64,000 nt of DNA from Chryseobacterium paludis (GCF_025403485.1 NZ_CP099966.1:4462501-4526500); one strand, 5' to 3'. Positions 1-9,248 are shown, counted from the stretch's first letter. Notes: generated by a model from the letters alone, not told the origin. A program made the numbers and translations.

Positions 1-1
1 A

Positions 2-997
2 AGGGGTAAAGGAGGAGGTATACGTTTATTTATAAATTATTATAGCTTTGCATTCTTTGCATCCATTAAAGCTTTTTTTATGGGCTTTAATACTAAATTT
101 GATGCTGTCATCGTACATGAACCTTCCCCAATAACGCAATATTATCCAGCTCTCTTAATGAATAAAATATGGAAAACACCAGTTTATTTTTGGGTAATGG
201 ATTTATGGCCCGAAAGTTTATCTATTGCAGGAGGTGTGAAAAATAAATGGATTCTGGGATATTATGAAAGGGTTATAAAAAAGTTCTATACAAATTCAGA
301 AAAAATTTTGATTACTTCTAAAGGGTTTAGAAAATCAATCAATCAAAAAGGAAATTTTGATGATAAGATTGTTTATTTTCCAAACTGGGCGGAAGATACC
401 ATATCTGAAGGAAATAAAGATTTTTCTATTCCAAAACTACCTGAAGGATTCAAAGTGATGTTTGCCGGGAATATTGGTGAAGCTCAGGATTTAGAGAATA
501 TAATGCAGGCTGCTTTGGAGCTTAAAAACAAAGGAATCAAATTTATTTTAGTTGGAGATGGCAGGAAGATGCCGTATGTTAAAGAATTTATCGAAGAACA
601 TCAGTTGCAGGAAACCGTATTTACTATGGGAAGATATCCTGTGGAAGCGATGTCCAGTTTTTTTGATAAGGCTGATGTTATGCTTGTAACTTTAAAAGAT
701 GATCCTATTTTTAATCTTACCGTACCTGCAAAGCTACAAGCTTATATGAGTGCTTCAAAACCAATCATTGCAATGCTGAACGGAGAAGGAGCAGATAATG
801 TTTTAGAGGCAGATTGTGGTTTTACAGTTTCTGCGGGTGATTATAAGTCACTGGCAAATACAATCCTTAAAGCTTCAGACCTATCTACAGATGTGCTTAA
901 TCAGCTAGGAGAGAATAGCAGAAAATATTATGAAAATAATTTTAGAATGTCTACCTGTATTTCAAATTTAGAAAATATTATTAAAAGGAAGTTATAG
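2..997 (+). CDS. Glycosyltransferase family 4, WbuB/WcaI-like (5' end outside window)
   Basis: Transfers a sugar from a nucleotide donor to a lipid-linked glycan intermediate on the cytoplasmic face of the inner membrane. The frame is open from base 2, and residues before the first Met (position 80) read RGKGGGIRLF and continue plausibly into the family, so the true start lies upstream and the gene is partial. The C-terminal half shows the GT-B donor-binding region: VMFAGNIGEAQDLENI, ILVGDGRKM, then VTLKDDPIFNLTVPAKLQAY and a Rossmann-like end. WbuB proteins add N-acetyl-L-fucosamine, and an epimerase/reductase and a phosphoglycosyltransferase follow as in many O-antigen loci; the exact donor is inference. 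It is the first visible gene of the polysaccharide locus, with 29 bases to the next gene. Confidence 0.85.
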   Translation, partial: RGKGGGIRLFINYYSFAFFASIKAFFMGFNTKFDAVIVHEPSPITQYYPALLMNKIWKTPVYFWVMDLWPESLSIAGGVKNKWILGYYERVIKKFYTNSEKILITSKGFRKSINQKGNFDDKIVYFPNWAEDTISEGNKDFSIPKLPEGFKVMFAGNIGEAQDLENIMQAALELKNKGIKFILVGDGRKMPYVKEFIEEHQLQETVFTMGRYPVEAMSSFFDKADVMLVTLKDDPIFNLTVPAKLQAYMSASKPIIAMLNGEGADNVLEADCGFTVSAGDYKSLANTILKASDLSTDVLNQLGENSRKYYENNFRMSTCISNLENIIKRKL

Positions 998-1026
998 CCT
1001 GTTTTTTCAGATTTAAAATTTAATTT

Positions 1027-1929
1027 ATGAATGTAATTATCACCGGAGCATCTGGATTTGTAGGTAAAAATCTTACAGAATATTTAAGACAGAAAGACAA
1101 TCAAATTATTTCCTTATCTCTTAGAAATGAAGATTGGAAGAGTGATTTTCCAGCAAATGCTGATGCAGTTATCCATTTGGCAGGTAAAGCACACGACACA
1201 TCCAACACTTCTGATGATAATGAATATTATAAAATAAATAGAGACCTCACGATTGAGTTATTTAATGAATTCTTAAAGTCAGAAATTAATCAGTTTTTTT
1301 ATTTTAGCTCAGTAAAAGCTGCTGCAGATAGAGTAGAGCATATTCTGACAGAAGAAGTGGATGCTGATCCTTATACACCTTATGGTAAGTCCAAGAGAGA
1401 AGCTGAAGAATATATTCTTAATCAATCATTGCCTGCAAACAAAAAAGTATATGTGATTCGTCCATGCATGATTCATGGTCCGGGAAATAAGGGGAATTTA
1501 AATTTACTTTATAAGATTGTTAAAAAAGGATTACCCTGGCCATTAACTGCTTTTGAAAATAAAAGATCATTTCTAAGCATTGATAATTTAAATTTCCTGA
1601 TAGGTCAGATGTTAATTAATGAAAATTTATCCTCAGGTATTTATAATTTTGCAGATGACAGTGCTATATCAACGAATGAGCTCATTAAAACAATTAATCA
1701 TGCAGTCGGTAAAAAAGCGAAACTTTGGAACATATCAAAGACTATGATCGAGAAGGTTGCAAAGTTAGGTGATAAATTACATTTACCACTAAACTCGGAG
1801 AGATTAAAGAAACTGACTGAATCTTATATAGTTTCAAATCAGAAAATAAAAAATGAATTAAAAATAGAATCTTTACCTGTATCAGTACAGGAAGGATTAA
1901 TTAAAACTGTACAAAGTTTTAACATCTAA
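1027..1929 (+). CDS. NAD-dependent epimerase/dehydratase (WbpV/WreQ-like nucleotide-sugar enzyme)
   Basis: Short-chain dehydrogenase of the extended type acting on a nucleotide sugar. The N-terminus carries the NAD-binding glycine motif GASGFVGKNL at about residues 7-16, then IHLAGKAHD, the FSSVKAA strand with the catalytic Ser, and the YGKSK (YxxxK) active-site pair near residue 120. At 300 residues it is the usual length for WbpV-like proteins, which reduce or epimerise C4 of UDP-4-keto-6-deoxy-GlcNAc or UDP-GlcNAc. It lies between a WbuB-like transferase and a small phosphoglycosyltransferase 31 bases downstream. That pairing resembles WreQ/WreU, which together make undecaprenyl-diphospho-QuiNAc; substrate assignment is inference. 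A plain C4 epimerase is the main alternative. Confidence 0.8.
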   Translation: MNVIITGASGFVGKNLTEYLRQKDNQIISLSLRNEDWKSDFPANADAVIHLAGKAHDTSNTSDDNEYYKINRDLTIELFNEFLKSEINQFFYFSSVKAAADRVEHILTEEVDADPYTPYGKSKREAEEYILNQSLPANKKVYVIRPCMIHGPGNKGNLNLLYKIVKKGLPWPLTAFENKRSFLSIDNLNFLIGQMLINENLSSGIYNFADDSAISTNELIKTINHAVGKKAKLWNISKTMIEKVAKLGDKLHLPLNSERLKKLTESYIVSNQKIKNELKIESLPVSVQEGLIKTVQSFNI

Positions 1930-1960
1930 AATATAACCTCAAACTACTAAACATTTCATA

Positions 1961-2512
1961 ATGATACGTATACTCGATTTCTTATTCTCTTTTTTTGGAA
2001 TTCTTTTTTTATGGCCAATAGGAATAATATTGTACATAATTGGTCTATTTGATACCGGATCACCTATTTTCTTTCAGGAAAGAGTGGGAAAACAAAAAAA
2101 GCCATTTAAGTTGATGAAATTTCGAACGATGCATGTCAATACAAAGTCAGTAGCCACGCATCTTTCAAGTAATTCTTCTGTGACGAAATTTGGAGGATTT
2201 TTACGTAAGTCAAAATTAGACGAGCTTCCTCAGCTTATTAATGTTTTAATTGGAGATATGAGTCTGGTTGGTCCAAGACCAAATCTTTTTAATCAAACTG
2301 ATCTAATAGAAGAAAGAGATAAAAGAGGAGTTTACAATTTTCTTCCTGGGATTACTGGTTTAGCTCAAATTAATGAAATTGATATGTCAACACCTGTTGA
2401 ATTAGCTGAAAAAGATGCAGAAATGCTGCGGAACTTAACAGTATCTGATTACCTAAAATATATTTTTGCTACAGTAGGTGGAAAAGGCCAGGGTGATAGA
2501 ATCAAAAAATAA
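1961..2512 (+). CDS. Small (PglC-type) initiating phosphoglycosyltransferase
   Basis: Transfers a phosphosugar from a UDP-sugar to undecaprenyl phosphate, starting repeat-unit assembly at the inner membrane. The protein has one N-terminal membrane-embedded helix (about residues 7-30), then the family's ERVGKQKKPFKLMKFRTM segment, the catalytic Asp-Glu pair in KSKLDELPQL and the GDMSLVGPRP motif. At 183 residues it is the monotopic small form without the polytopic N-terminus of WcaJ/WbaP. It is one of three initiating transferases in this locus. Position right after an epimerase/reductase suggests that enzyme supplies its donor. Confidence 0.9.
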   Translation: MIRILDFLFSFFGILFLWPIGIILYIIGLFDTGSPIFFQERVGKQKKPFKLMKFRTMHVNTKSVATHLSSNSSVTKFGGFLRKSKLDELPQLINVLIGDMSLVGPRPNLFNQTDLIEERDKRGVYNFLPGITGLAQINEIDMSTPVELAEKDAEMLRNLTVSDYLKYIFATVGGKGQGDRIKK

Positions 2513-2595
2513 TTGGACTTTGTTGTGTTGATCCAAATTACTCCTAATCCCTGTCATAAATTTAAAAACTAAGATCTAAATTCAATAGGAAAAGT

Positions 2596-2603
2596 TATAT
2601 TTG
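2596..2603 (+). promoter_or_regulatory. Bacteroidota -7 box upstream of the aminotransferase gene
   Basis: TATATTTG matches TAnnTTTG exactly and is followed by 17 bases to the ATG at 2621. No convincing -33 TTG is seen. It implies that the aminotransferase can be transcribed separately from the genes upstream. Confidence 0.6.
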
Positions 2604-2620
2604 CTTCTCAATAACACACG

Positions 2621-3757
2621 ATGCAAGATAAAATTTGGCTTTCTCCTCCTCATCTATCAGGAAATGAAATACAATTCATTGAAGATGCCTTTCAGAAAAA
2701 CTGGGTAACCTCTATTGGAAATAATATTGATGAATTTGAATTTGATTTAAAGAAATTTCTTGAGAATGACGTCGAAGTTTGTGCCCTGAATTCCGCTACA
2801 TCAGCGATACATTTAGCACTGATATTATTAGGAATTACTAAAGGGGATGAAATACTCACATCCACTTTTTCATTTATTGCCTCAGCCAATCCCATTGTAT
2901 ATTGTGGCGCTCAGCCAGTTTTTATAGATAGTGAATCTGAAACTTGGAATATGTGTCCTATTGTTTTAGAGGAAGCAATCATAAATAGATTAAGAAAAGG
3001 TAAGAAACCCAAAGCTATTATCGTTGTAAATCTTTATGGGATGCCTGCTAAAATGGATGAAATTTTGTCAGTTGCTTCAAAATATGAAATACCCCTTATA
3101 GAAGATGCAGCAGAATCACTGGGCGCAAGATATAAAGGTAAAGCATGTGGAACTTTTGGGGATTTCGGCATTTTATCTTTTAATGGAAATAAAATTATTA
3201 CAACTTCAGGAGGTGGAGCTCTGATATGTCATTCGCAAGAGACTAAAAATAATGCGATCTTCTTATCTACACAAGCCAGAGATGAAGCACCACATTATCA
3301 ACATTCCAATATCGGATATAATTACCGAATGAGTAATATTATCGCGGGAATAGGTCGTGGACAAATGGAAGTTTTGAATGATCGGGTAGAAGCTCGTAGA
3401 AAAATGCATGATTTTTATTTGGAGTTATGCAAAGACATTGAAGGAGTGGATGTTTTTTCAGAACCGAGTGACGATTTTTATTCCAACCACTGGTTATCAG
3501 CCATTACAATTGATACATCAAAAACAGGAAAAACCAGTACGGATCTAAGATTGGCATTTTTACAGGATAACATAGAGTCCAGACCACTTTGGAAGCCTTT
3601 GCACATGCAGCCCATTTTTTCAAATAGTCCTTATTATGGATCAAAAATTGCTGAAAATCTTTTTGAAAAAGGGTTGTGCTTACCTTCTGGATCTAATCTT
3701 ACAGAAAAAGATAAAAAACGAATAGCAGAGGTATTGAAAATTTTTTTCTCAAAATAG
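2621..3757 (+). CDS. DegT/DnrJ/EryC1/StrS family PLP-dependent sugar aminotransferase
   Basis: Converts a 4-keto (or 3-keto) nucleotide sugar to the amino sugar, using glutamate as donor and PLP as cofactor. The N-terminus starts with the family's IWLSPPHLSGNE segment; NSATSAIHLAL is the PLP-phosphate loop, LIEDAAESLGA carries the Asp that contacts the pyridine nitrogen, and SFNGNKIITTSGGG carries the Schiff-base Lys near residue 190. At 378 residues it is full length. PglE and WbpE are family members that make diacetamido sugars, but no PglD-like acetyltransferase adjoins it here. The likely product is an amino-deoxy sugar for the repeat unit; the position aminated cannot be told from sequence. 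Confidence 0.88.
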   Translation: MQDKIWLSPPHLSGNEIQFIEDAFQKNWVTSIGNNIDEFEFDLKKFLENDVEVCALNSATSAIHLALILLGITKGDEILTSTFSFIASANPIVYCGAQPVFIDSESETWNMCPIVLEEAIINRLRKGKKPKAIIVVNLYGMPAKMDEILSVASKYEIPLIEDAAESLGARYKGKACGTFGDFGILSFNGNKIITTSGGGALICHSQETKNNAIFLSTQARDEAPHYQHSNIGYNYRMSNIIAGIGRGQMEVLNDRVEARRKMHDFYLELCKDIEGVDVFSEPSDDFYSNHWLSAITIDTSKTGKTSTDLRLAFLQDNIESRPLWKPLHMQPIFSNSPYYGSKIAENLFEKGLCLPSGSNLTEKDKKRIAEVLKIFFSK

Positions 3758-3870
3758 AAAAGTAATTTAATATTTTAATAATAGAATATATTTAATAGTT
3801 CAAAATCCGATATAGACACCTTAAGTTCCTTACTTGCTGAAGATTTCTTTATTCTTACAAACATATTTTA

Positions 3871-3878
3871 TATATTTG
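3871..3878 (+). promoter_or_regulatory. Bacteroidota -7 box upstream of the second sugar transferase
   Basis: TATATTTG, a full TAnnTTTG match, sits 17 bases before the GTG start at 3896. The same spacing is seen before the aminotransferase gene at 2621. Confidence 0.6.
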
Positions 3879-3895
3879 TAAGGAATACGAATATT

Positions 3896-4465
3896 GTGAA
3901 AAAATACCCTTTTTGGAAAATGATGATGGATTATAGTATAGTAATTTCTACTGTAATAATATTATTGCCCTTACTTATTCTGTTATTATTGTTGGCCTCT
4001 TTGGATACTGGTTTCCCTGGGATTTTCACTCAAAAAAGGATAGGGCGGAATGCAAAACTTTTTACTATCTACAAATTCAGAACCTTAAGTCCGAAAACAT
4101 TTGAAAAATCAACCATTGGTAATTTGATGAGAAGAACTAAACTGGACGAGCTTCCTCAGTTATTTAATATTTTGAAGGGAGATATGTCTTTAGTTGGTCC
4201 TCGTCCTGATATCCCTGGGTATTATGATAAGCTAGAAGGAAAAAATCGCCTTATTCTTTTTCTTAAACCAGGAATTACCAGTGAAGCCGGAATTAAGTAC
4301 CGTAATGAAGAGCAAATCTTGTCTGAACAGAAAAATCCTTTACAATATAATGATGGAGTATTGTTTCCCGATAAAGTAAGAATGAATCTGGATTATTATC
4401 ATAATCTTTCTTTTAAAAACGACATTGTTATACTCCTGAAAACCCTTTTAACGCTGAGAACATAG
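3896..4465 (+). CDS. Second small initiating phosphoglycosyltransferase
   Basis: Same family as the gene at 1961: one N-terminal hydrophobic segment (about residues 12-35), QKRIGRNAKLFTIYKFRT, the catalytic DE in RRTKLDELPQL, and GDMSLVGPRPDIPGY. It is 189 residues long. The start is a GTG; the first in-frame ATGs lie a few residues inside, before the membrane helix, and the GTG fits the promoter spacing. It differs clearly from the 1961 copy after the VGPRP motif, so it is probably specific for another donor sugar rather than a recent duplicate. Some members of this clade sit beside acetyltransferase and aminotransferase genes for bacillosamine-type sugars. Confidence 0.87.
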   Translation: MKKYPFWKMMMDYSIVISTVIILLPLLILLLLLASLDTGFPGIFTQKRIGRNAKLFTIYKFRTLSPKTFEKSTIGNLMRRTKLDELPQLFNILKGDMSLVGPRPDIPGYYDKLEGKNRLILFLKPGITSEAGIKYRNEEQILSEQKNPLQYNDGVLFPDKVRMNLDYYHNLSFKNDIVILLKTLLTLRT

Positions 4466-4493
4466 TTATTAATAAGATAAATGTTATATACCA

Positions 4494-5123
4494 ATGAAAT
4501 TCCTGATTAAAAATTTATGTTTTACAGCAAGCTTGTTTCTTGCATCTACATTGAATGCTCAAACAGAGGTAAAAGTTAACACCCTTTTTGCCCCAATAGG
4601 CATATATAATATAGCTGTTGAAAAGCCAGTCAGTAATAAAATTTCTTTACAGGCAGAAGCATTTGTCTCACCCTGGAAATCTTTTAGTGGAAGGAATTTG
4701 CAGATCTATATGGGAACCCTGGAAGGAAGATATTATTTTGGAGAGAGAATGAAGAAATGGTATGTTGGGACCTATGTTTCAATGGCAGCCTTCAATCTTC
4801 AAAAATGGAATTATTGGAATGACAAACCAGTACGGGATGAATTGGGACAAGCTGAGATATTGCCTGACGGAAGCGTCCGTGTGACGGGGAAATATCAAAA
4901 AGGCCTTGCATTTATTTTTGGAATAAGCGGTGGATATCACTTTACCATTAATGAAAATTGGGGACTGGATTTATATGCAGGAATAGGAACGACACAATCA
5001 TTTTATAAAGGATATTTTAAAGATAATAACACAAGATATGAACATGCCACAAAATTCAATAAAAGTGGAGAATTAATACCTACAAGAGGAGGTCTCATGT
5101 TGACCTATAAAATAAAAAAATAA
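4494..5123 (+). CDS. Outer-membrane beta-barrel protein, DUF3575-like
   Basis: Predicted small outer-membrane barrel of unknown function. A Sec signal peptide (MKFLIKNLCFTASLFLASTL, cut after NAQ, about residue 23) is followed by alternating hydrophobic/polar strands with aromatic ends, for example EGRYYFGERMKKWYVGTYVS, and the chain ends in LMLTYKIKK. The pattern fits DUF3575 proteins, which are common in Bacteroidota. It lies 28 bases after the second sugar transferase and before wzc, so it may be part of the polysaccharide export envelope; this is inference. It is too small to be a Wza-type channel and has no polysaccharide export (PES) motif. Confidence 0.7.
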   Translation: MKFLIKNLCFTASLFLASTLNAQTEVKVNTLFAPIGIYNIAVEKPVSNKISLQAEAFVSPWKSFSGRNLQIYMGTLEGRYYFGERMKKWYVGTYVSMAAFNLQKWNYWNDKPVRDELGQAEILPDGSVRVTGKYQKGLAFIFGISGGYHFTINENWGLDLYAGIGTTQSFYKGYFKDNNTRYEHATKFNKSGELIPTRGGLMLTYKIKK

Positions 5124-5217
5124 AAAAATATCTTTGTTTTGAACATTATGGATAAAGGAGATGTATATATATAATATCTTTAGTGAAAATAGGATACTAT
5201 AAAAACAATTCCCCTGC

Positions 5218-5245
5218 AATCTTTTTAATAATTATTAAAAAGATT
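5218..5245. repeat. 28-bp perfect palindrome upstream of wzc
   Basis: Bases 5218-5245 equal their own reverse complement: AATC, five T, then AATAATTATT at the centre, five A, GATT. It sits 15 bases upstream of the wzc -7 box, where a -33 element would lie, and 95 bases after the previous stop codon. No T-run follows it, so an operator is more likely than a terminator. Confidence 0.6.
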
Positions 5246-5260
5246 ATCTAAAATAATAGA

Positions 5261-5268
5261 TATATTTG
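5261..5268 (+). promoter_or_regulatory. -7 box of the wzc transcription unit
   Basis: TATATTTG matches the consensus and lies 60 bases before the wzc ATG, giving a leader of roughly 55 nucleotides. The region expected to hold the -33 element is occupied by the 28-bp palindrome. Confidence 0.6.
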
Positions 5269-5328
5269 CACACGTTTTAAATAAAGTGTTGTAATAGAAT
5301 TTTTCAATTGATAATTTAATCCTTAAAA

Positions 5329-7677
5329 ATGGATAAACTGAACTCTAAAGAAGTCGATGTAAAAGAACTTATAAGTCCATATTTAAAAAATTGGAAATAT
5401 TTTTTCGGAATGATTTTCCTGATGTTGATATTGGCAATTTATTTTATAAAATCGACTGCTCCTGTTTATAAAGCTCAAACATCTGTACTTATAAAAGATG
5501 CTAAAAAAATGTCTGTAGCATCCGGAGATATTGGGGTGTTACAAAGTATTGGTGGTCTTAGTGGTATGGGTACCAATAGCATTGAAAATGAAGTTGGTGT
5601 TTTTGAATCCAAAACAATTGTAGAAGATGTCTTGAAAGAAAATAACTTTCAAACTCCTATATATGCTAAGCAAACATTTAATAGTGTAGAACTGTATGGG
5701 AATACAAATCCTTACATAATCAATATTATTCAGGAAAAAAAAGATTCCGAATTACCTAAGAAACCAATTTCTATTAAAACTAAAGGTAATGAAATCATAT
5801 TGTCTTCTAAAGAATGGAAGAATGATATAAAAACTTCTTTTAATAAAACGACGAGCTTACCTTTTGCGGTAATAATGATCAGTAAGAATCCTGATTTTAA
5901 AGCACCTAAAAAAGTTGACCTTTCAGATGTTTATTTCAACTATAGTAATTTTGAAAGTACAGTTAATGATTATCAGGAGGCTGTAAAAGTTGATTTGTTG
6001 GATAAAGATGGAACTATTATAAATCTTTCTGTAGATTTTGAAAATAAAGATAAGGCAAAAGATTTTCTTAATGGTTTAGTAAGACAGTATAATGTCTACG
6101 CCATTAGTGATAAAAATATTGAATCTAAGAGAACGAAGGATTTTATTGATAAAAGAATTCTGCTTATTTCACAAGAATTGGGTGATGTAGAAACTCAAAA
6201 GGAAGGATATAAATCAGATAATAATATTGTCGATTTACCGACAGAAGCTAAAATTAATCTTCAATTGAAAGAACAGAGTAAAGCTCAGATTCTGGAAATA
6301 GGAACTCAGTTGGAACTTAATCAAATGCTTCAAAATTCTTTAAATAAAAAGGGGACAGGAGATGTTTTACCGCTTAATATAGGATTGGACAGTGAAACTG
6401 CTGGGAAAGCAATCCAGGAATATAACACACTTGTACTTCAAAGAAATAAATACTTGGAGGAAGCCACACCAGATAACCCGCTTGTAAAAAGTGCAAACAA
6501 ACAAATTGAAGAAATGAAATCTTCTTTGACACAATCTTTGCAAAAAAATCAGGCGACATTGGAATTGGCAAAAAGAAAAGTAGAAAGCCAGTTAGGGGGT
6601 TCTGAGCAGATGATTGGCAAAATTCCAAGGCAAGAAAAATTATTTAGAAGTATTGAAAGACAGCAGCAAATAAAAGAAAATCTTTATTTATTACTTTTAG
6701 AAAAAAGGGAAGAAGCTGCGATCAGTATGGAGATAACTGCTGAAAAGGCAAGAGTAATAGATAAAGCATTTATATTTAAAAAACCCGTTGCACCTAGGAA
6801 ATTAGTTATATTGGGAATATTTGCTGCCTTAGGTTTACTGATACCATTTGCAATCATTTATTTAAAAGGCCTTCTGCAAAGTACTATTGTTAGAAGAGCA
6901 GACCTTACTAAACTTACTGATTTACCGGTGATTGCTGAAATTCCAAAGCTGAAAAACAAAGAAAATGCACTCGTTACTTTTAATGATGTTTCGCCTATGG
7001 CTGAGGCCTTCAGGATATTTGTAACCAATTTGAATTTTTTATTACCTCGAAGAGATGTACCACATGTTATAATGGTCACCTCATCGGTAAAAGGAGAAGG
7101 AAAGACATTTGTTTCAACCAATTTATCAATCATATTAGCCTCTTCACGTAATAAAGTCTTGGTAATTGGGGCAGATGTTAGAAATCCACAATTACAACGC
7201 TACAATCCTTCAATGAAGACGGCAAAAGGTTTGTCAGAATTCTTAAGCGGAGAGGAAATCTCTATTAATGAAATTATTCATCCAAGTAGTTATAACGAGA
7301 ACTGTGACTTTATTTATTCGGGTTCTATTCCTCCAAATCCGACAGATCTTTTACAGAATGGCAAGTTAGAAGAACTTTTAGACATTGCTAAAGCGCTAAA
7401 CAAATACAAATATATTGTTTTGGATACGGCTCCTCTTTTATTAGTTACGGATTCTTTCCTTATATCAGATATGAGTGATGCTATCGTATATGTAACGAGG
7501 TCTGAGGTCACAGAAAAAAGCTATATAGAGTTTTTAAATAATTCGATAGGGGACAAAAAGCTCAAAAATGTAGGAATTGTATTAAATGAGGTGAAAGAAT
7601 CTAACTTTGGCTATGGGAACAAGTTTGGATACGGATATCAGGCAGAGGAGAAAAAGTGGTGGAAGAAATATTTTTAG
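5329..7677 (+). CDS. wzc: Wzc-like polysaccharide co-polymerase with tyrosine autokinase domain
   Basis: Inner-membrane co-polymerase that controls chain length and export in Wzy-dependent capsule/EPS synthesis, with a cytoplasmic BY-kinase. Order: TM1 at about residues 27-46, a periplasmic Wzz domain with long helices (about 300-480), TM2 at about 497-517, then the kinase with Walker A SSVKGEGKT near 585, Walker A' VLVIGADVRNP near 615 and Walker B IVLDTAPLLL near 695. The C-terminus is Tyr-rich (NFGYGNKFGYGYQ), the usual autophosphorylation cluster. The 782-residue length is normal. It heads a unit reading into the flippase and glycosyltransferase genes. No cognate phosphatase of the Wzb type is adjacent. 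Confidence 0.93.
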   Translation: MDKLNSKEVDVKELISPYLKNWKYFFGMIFLMLILAIYFIKSTAPVYKAQTSVLIKDAKKMSVASGDIGVLQSIGGLSGMGTNSIENEVGVFESKTIVEDVLKENNFQTPIYAKQTFNSVELYGNTNPYIINIIQEKKDSELPKKPISIKTKGNEIILSSKEWKNDIKTSFNKTTSLPFAVIMISKNPDFKAPKKVDLSDVYFNYSNFESTVNDYQEAVKVDLLDKDGTIINLSVDFENKDKAKDFLNGLVRQYNVYAISDKNIESKRTKDFIDKRILLISQELGDVETQKEGYKSDNNIVDLPTEAKINLQLKEQSKAQILEIGTQLELNQMLQNSLNKKGTGDVLPLNIGLDSETAGKAIQEYNTLVLQRNKYLEEATPDNPLVKSANKQIEEMKSSLTQSLQKNQATLELAKRKVESQLGGSEQMIGKIPRQEKLFRSIERQQQIKENLYLLLLEKREEAAISMEITAEKARVIDKAFIFKKPVAPRKLVILGIFAALGLLIPFAIIYLKGLLQSTIVRRADLTKLTDLPVIAEIPKLKNKENALVTFNDVSPMAEAFRIFVTNLNFLLPRRDVPHVIMVTSSVKGEGKTFVSTNLSIILASSRNKVLVIGADVRNPQLQRYNPSMKTAKGLSEFLSGEEISINEIIHPSSYNENCDFIYSGSIPPNPTDLLQNGKLEELLDIAKALNKYKYIVLDTAPLLLVTDSFLISDMSDAIVYVTRSEVTEKSYIEFLNNSIGDKKLKNVGIVLNEVKESNFGYGNKFGYGYQAEEKKWWKKYF

Positions 7678-7763
7678 TATCGTCTTATAAAGTAAAGCAT
7701 AGTAGGAAATGAAAAAAGATATTTTACACAAAATACAATCGAATGTATAAATAATTGACCTTA

Positions 7764-9248
7764 ATGAATTTTTCTTCAAAAAAACTTACAATTAATGCTT
7801 TATCGGCAGTTATACAGGTTGTCTTTACAGCGTTGTTGTACTTTTTTTTGTATAAGTATTTATTAGCAGCGGTTGGTGTAAAGCAATTGGGAGTATGGTC
7901 TCTTATATTGTCATTTTCTTCTATTGCTAATTTGGCTAATTTGGGTCTGACTTCTGGATTGGTGAAGTTTGTTGCAGAATATCTTTTGGAGGATGACGAA
8001 ACTAAACTGGGTAAACTAATATTTACTTCAATTTTGTCAATGTTGATCTTGTTTGGCACTCTAAGTTTACTAATTTTATCTTCTGCAAAATTTTTCTTGG
8101 GATTCGTAATTGATAAAAGTTTTTTAGATGTCGCATTAGAAATACTTCCTTATTCATTAGCTTCCCTTTGTATTAATGCCGTTGGAGGAGTATTTACATC
8201 CGTTTTAGAAGGGCACCAAAAAAATTACATCCGAAATTTTATTTACATCGCATCCGGGATTATTATGTTTGTTGGCACTATATTATTAACGCCTATTTAT
8301 CACCTTAAAGGTGTTGCAATTGTACAGCTTTTACAATCTGTTTTTATTTTTGTAGTTGCCTTAATATGTACAGTTAGAATAAATCCTAATAATAAAATCC
8401 GTTATTGGAAGTGGAGTTTGAAATCATTCAAAGAACTTTTTAATTATGGATACAAATTTCAACTTGTATCCATAAGCCAGCTTTTATATGAGCCTGCTAC
8501 CAAACTTTTATTGAGTAAATATGGTGGTCTTGCACTTCTTGGGCATTATGAGATGGCAACTAAAGCAGTGAATCAATTTAGAGCTTTATTGACGAATGCC
8601 AATCAGGTTGTAGTTCCTGTTGTTGCTGAAAAAGCAAAGGTTGGCGGATCTTCTTTTTTACAAGATTTCTATATTAAGATGAATCGTATTTTACTTTTAT
8701 TCAATTTGCCATTATCCACGATCTTAATATTAGCAACTCCTTTCATATCTTTAGCATGGCTTGGTGATTTTAATAATGATTTCATTTTTTCTATGCTGGT
8801 CTTAACTGCTTCTTCATTTATTAATATTATGTGTGGGCCTGCTTATTTTAGCTCAATGGGAGAAGGACGGTTAAATATATTAGTTATCGTTCACATTGGT
8901 ATGGCTGTTATTAATATTGTTTTAGGGATGATACTCGGTACATATTTAGGCGGGTATGGAATTATTATAGCCTGGGGAATTGCCCTTTCAGTAGGATCTG
9001 TTTTGGTTATTATCAATTACAATAGCTCTCTAAAGATTGGTTTTTGGAAGGTATTTCAAAAAGAAGAAATCAAATTGTTCTTTTTGAGTATATTAATTAT
9101 AGTTATTAATGTTTCGTGTAATCAATTAATTTCTGCTGAAAAAAATATTTTAAAGATAATTATAGGTATACTTTCACTTTTTTTATATTTACCTGTTGTT
9201 TTGAAAAATGAAAACGTAAGGCAATTAATTTCATTAGTAAAAAAGTAA
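7764..9248 (+). CDS. wzx: Oligosaccharide flippase, Wzx-like
   Basis: Polytopic membrane protein that flips the undecaprenyl-linked repeat unit to the periplasm (MOP superfamily). About 12-14 hydrophobic segments span the chain, beginning FSSKKLTINALSAVIQVVFT and ending near IIIGILSLFLYLPVVL. The ATG at 7764 is preferred over an in-frame TTG at 7755, which adds only three residues. The length of about 494 residues is typical. It follows wzc by 87 bases and precedes an acetyltransferase by 6 bases, so it is in one operon with the glycan assembly genes. Confidence 0.9.
   Translation: MNFSSKKLTINALSAVIQVVFTALLYFFLYKYLLAAVGVKQLGVWSLILSFSSIANLANLGLTSGLVKFVAEYLLEDDETKLGKLIFTSILSMLILFGTLSLLILSSAKFFLGFVIDKSFLDVALEILPYSLASLCINAVGGVFTSVLEGHQKNYIRNFIYIASGIIMFVGTILLTPIYHLKGVAIVQLLQSVFIFVVALICTVRINPNNKIRYWKWSLKSFKELFNYGYKFQLVSISQLLYEPATKLLLSKYGGLALLGHYEMATKAVNQFRALLTNANQVVVPVVAEKAKVGGSSFLQDFYIKMNRILLLFNLPLSTILILATPFISLAWLGDFNNDFIFSMLVLTASSFINIMCGPAYFSSMGEGRLNILVIVHIGMAVINIVLGMILGTYLGGYGIIIAWGIALSVGSVLVIINYNSSLKIGFWKVFQKEEIKLFFLSILIIVINVSCNQLISAEKNILKIIIGILSLFLYLPVVLKNENVRQLISLVKK

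Noticed and set aside
5329..7677. Tyrosine phosphatase at 52384 considered as partner of Wzc
   Set aside because: It is about 45 kb away and carries a lipoprotein signal, so it would be outside the cytoplasm where the Wzc kinase domain lies.
7724..8059. 111-codon minus-strand open frame across the wzc-wzx junction
   Set aside because: It overlaps the conserved N-terminus of the flippase and has no promoter or motif.
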